Assembly: GCA_002322035.1 (NCBI GenBank)
Contig: DCNF01000003.1
Coordinates: 21,841 to 28,862 of the forward strand
Origin: Geobacter sp. UBA1603
Lineage (GTDB): Bacteria > Desulfobacterota > Desulfuromonadia > Geobacterales > Pseudopelobacteraceae
Direction of reading: 5' to 3'
Length of the DNA stretch: 7,022 nt
In this document: positions 6,118 through 7,022 of the stretch, one piece after another
Layout: each line of letters starts with the position of its first letter
Position numbering within the stretch: position 1 is the stretch's first letter
Notes under the pieces: model-generated
Told to the model about the DNA's origin: nothing
Databases searched by the model: none
Seen by the model: only the letters and a program-made list of their open reading frames with translations
Program-made: the position numbers and the translations under genes

Positions 6118-7022
6118 ATGAAACCGCTTTTTCTCAATCCGCCCACGTTCGAGGATTTTGATGGTGGCGCCGGTGCCCGCTATCAGGCGTCGCGCGAGGT
6201 GACCTCATTCTGGTATCCGACCTGGCTCTGCTTCCCGGCCGGCATGATTGAAGGGAGCCGGGTCGTCGATGCCCCGGTACAGAAATTAACTCTGGATGAC
6301 TGCCTGCACATAGCCCGCGACTTTGATATGGTGGTGATGTACACCTCGACCCCGACCCTGACGATCGATATCGAGACCGCCCGTCGTATCAAAGAGGCAA
6401 AGCCGTCTATCGTGACCGTCCTGACAGGGCCCCATGTGACGGTCTTGCCGGAGGAGTCGCTCAAGGCCGGCGCCGGTATCATTGATATCGTCTGCAGGGG
6501 AGAATTCGATTATTCGACCAAGGAATTGTGCGAAGGGAGAGAGTGGGAGCGGGTTGACGGTATCAGTTTCATGAAAGAGGGGAGCGTCGTGCACACGCCC
6601 GACCGGCCGCCGATCGAAGACCTGGATGCCCTGCCCTTCGTGGCGCCGGTGTACCGGCGTGACCTGCCGATCAAGGAGTATGTGATTCCCCACTTCAAAA
6701 ACCCCTATGTCTCGATCTACTCCAGTCGTGGCTGCCCGGCCCGCTGCATCTACTGCCTCTGGCCCCAGACATTCTCCGGGAGGAAAATGCGTACCCGCAG
6801 TCCACAGAATGTCTATGAAGAGGTCAAGTGGATTGTCGATAATATCCCCGAAATGCGCGAGCTCTCTTTTGACGACGACACATTTACCGCCGACCGGAAA
6901 CATGCCCGGGACGTGGCCGCCCTGCTCAAACCGCTTGGCATTTCCTGGACCATCAATGCTCGGGCCAACTGCGATTTTGAGACGCTCAAGGCCATGCGCG
7001 AGGCGGGGCTTCGCCATGTGGT
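6118..7022 (+). CDS. hpnJ: Hopanoid biosynthesis-associated radical SAM protein HpnJ; 3' truncated
   Basis: The first 301 residues of a protein that runs off the window; the family is about 470 residues long. The N-terminus matches HpnJ as I know it: LFLNPPTFEDFDGGAGARYQ, SFWYPTW, then VVDAP. Residues about 5-140 form a cobalamin-binding-like Rossmann domain (TSTPT, TGPHVT.LPEE) without a DxHxxG motif. The radical SAM core starts near 198; GCPARCIYCLWPQ supplies C206, C210 and C213 for the [4Fe-4S] cluster, followed by FDDDTFT (251-257) and NARAN (280-284). In hopanoid producers hpnJ is needed to turn the glucosamine-type head group of bacteriohopanetetrol into the cyclitol ether, after HpnI and HpnK; the product stabilises membranes. 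AAGGAG sits 5 nt upstream of the ATG. Partner hpn genes are not in the window and may follow downstream. Nothing is missing in the visible part. Confidence 0.93.
   Translation, partial: MKPLFLNPPTFEDFDGGAGARYQASREVTSFWYPTWLCFPAGMIEGSRVVDAPVQKLTLDDCLHIARDFDMVVMYTSTPTLTIDIETARRIKEAKPSIVTVLTGPHVTVLPEESLKAGAGIIDIVCRGEFDYSTKELCEGREWERVDGISFMKEGSVVHTPDRPPIEDLDALPFVAPVYRRDLPIKEYVIPHFKNPYVSIYSSRGCPARCIYCLWPQTFSGRKMRTRSPQNVYEEVKWIVDNIPEMRELSFDDDTFTADRKHARDVAALLKPLGISWTINARANCDFETLKAMREAGLRHV

Noticed and set aside
6286..7017. A 243-codon open frame on the minus strand
   Set aside because: It is fully antisense to hpnJ, whose radical SAM motifs and start are unambiguous.

Overview
The window reads as an ordinary chromosomal stretch of a moderately GC-rich Gram-negative bacterium. 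A hopanoid radical SAM gene (hpnJ), a YajD-type HNH protein, a short secreted ComEA-like helix-hairpin-helix protein, a DUF3108 protein and a Proteobacteria-type hybrid histidine kinase together suggest the Geobacter/Pelobacter group (Desulfuromonadia). That placement is inferred from gene content and protein flavour, not from a search. I see no rRNA, tRNA, CRISPR array, insertion sequence or phage gene.

Layout. (1) Positions 1-1951, plus strand: the 3' part of a hybrid sensor histidine kinase (HATPase plus C-terminal receiver), a CobC/PhoE-type histidine phosphatase whose ATG overlaps the kinase stop (ATGA), and a YajD-family HNH protein 13 nt further on. The spacing implies one transcript. 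(2) Positions 1990-4482, minus strand, convergent with block 1: a 12-TM MFS transporter, then a 124-residue unknown protein, then a DUF3108 exported protein starting on the next base after the unknown gene's stop. (3) A 177-nt divergent intergenic region (4483-4659), then on the plus strand an exported DUF4350-like protein (4660-5406). (4) A 133-nt gap with a dyad and a good sigma-70-like promoter, then a secreted helix-hairpin-helix protein (5540-5965) closed by a textbook rho-independent terminator (5996-6021). (5) A fresh promoter (6057-6085) and hpnJ (6118 to the window end, 3' truncated).

How the genes fit together. The blocks look functionally independent: signalling plus phosphatase, membrane transport plus envelope proteins of unknown role, a secreted DNA-binding-type protein, and the beginning of a hopanoid-modification operon. 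Most intergenic gaps are short, and no gene-free stretch exceeds 300 bases. I found no convincing new multi-gene system. The items most worth a second look are the translational coupling of a histidine phosphatase to a hybrid kinase, the secreted HhH protein with lysine-rich tails, the dyad upstream of its promoter, and the MFS/unknown/DUF3108 cluster.
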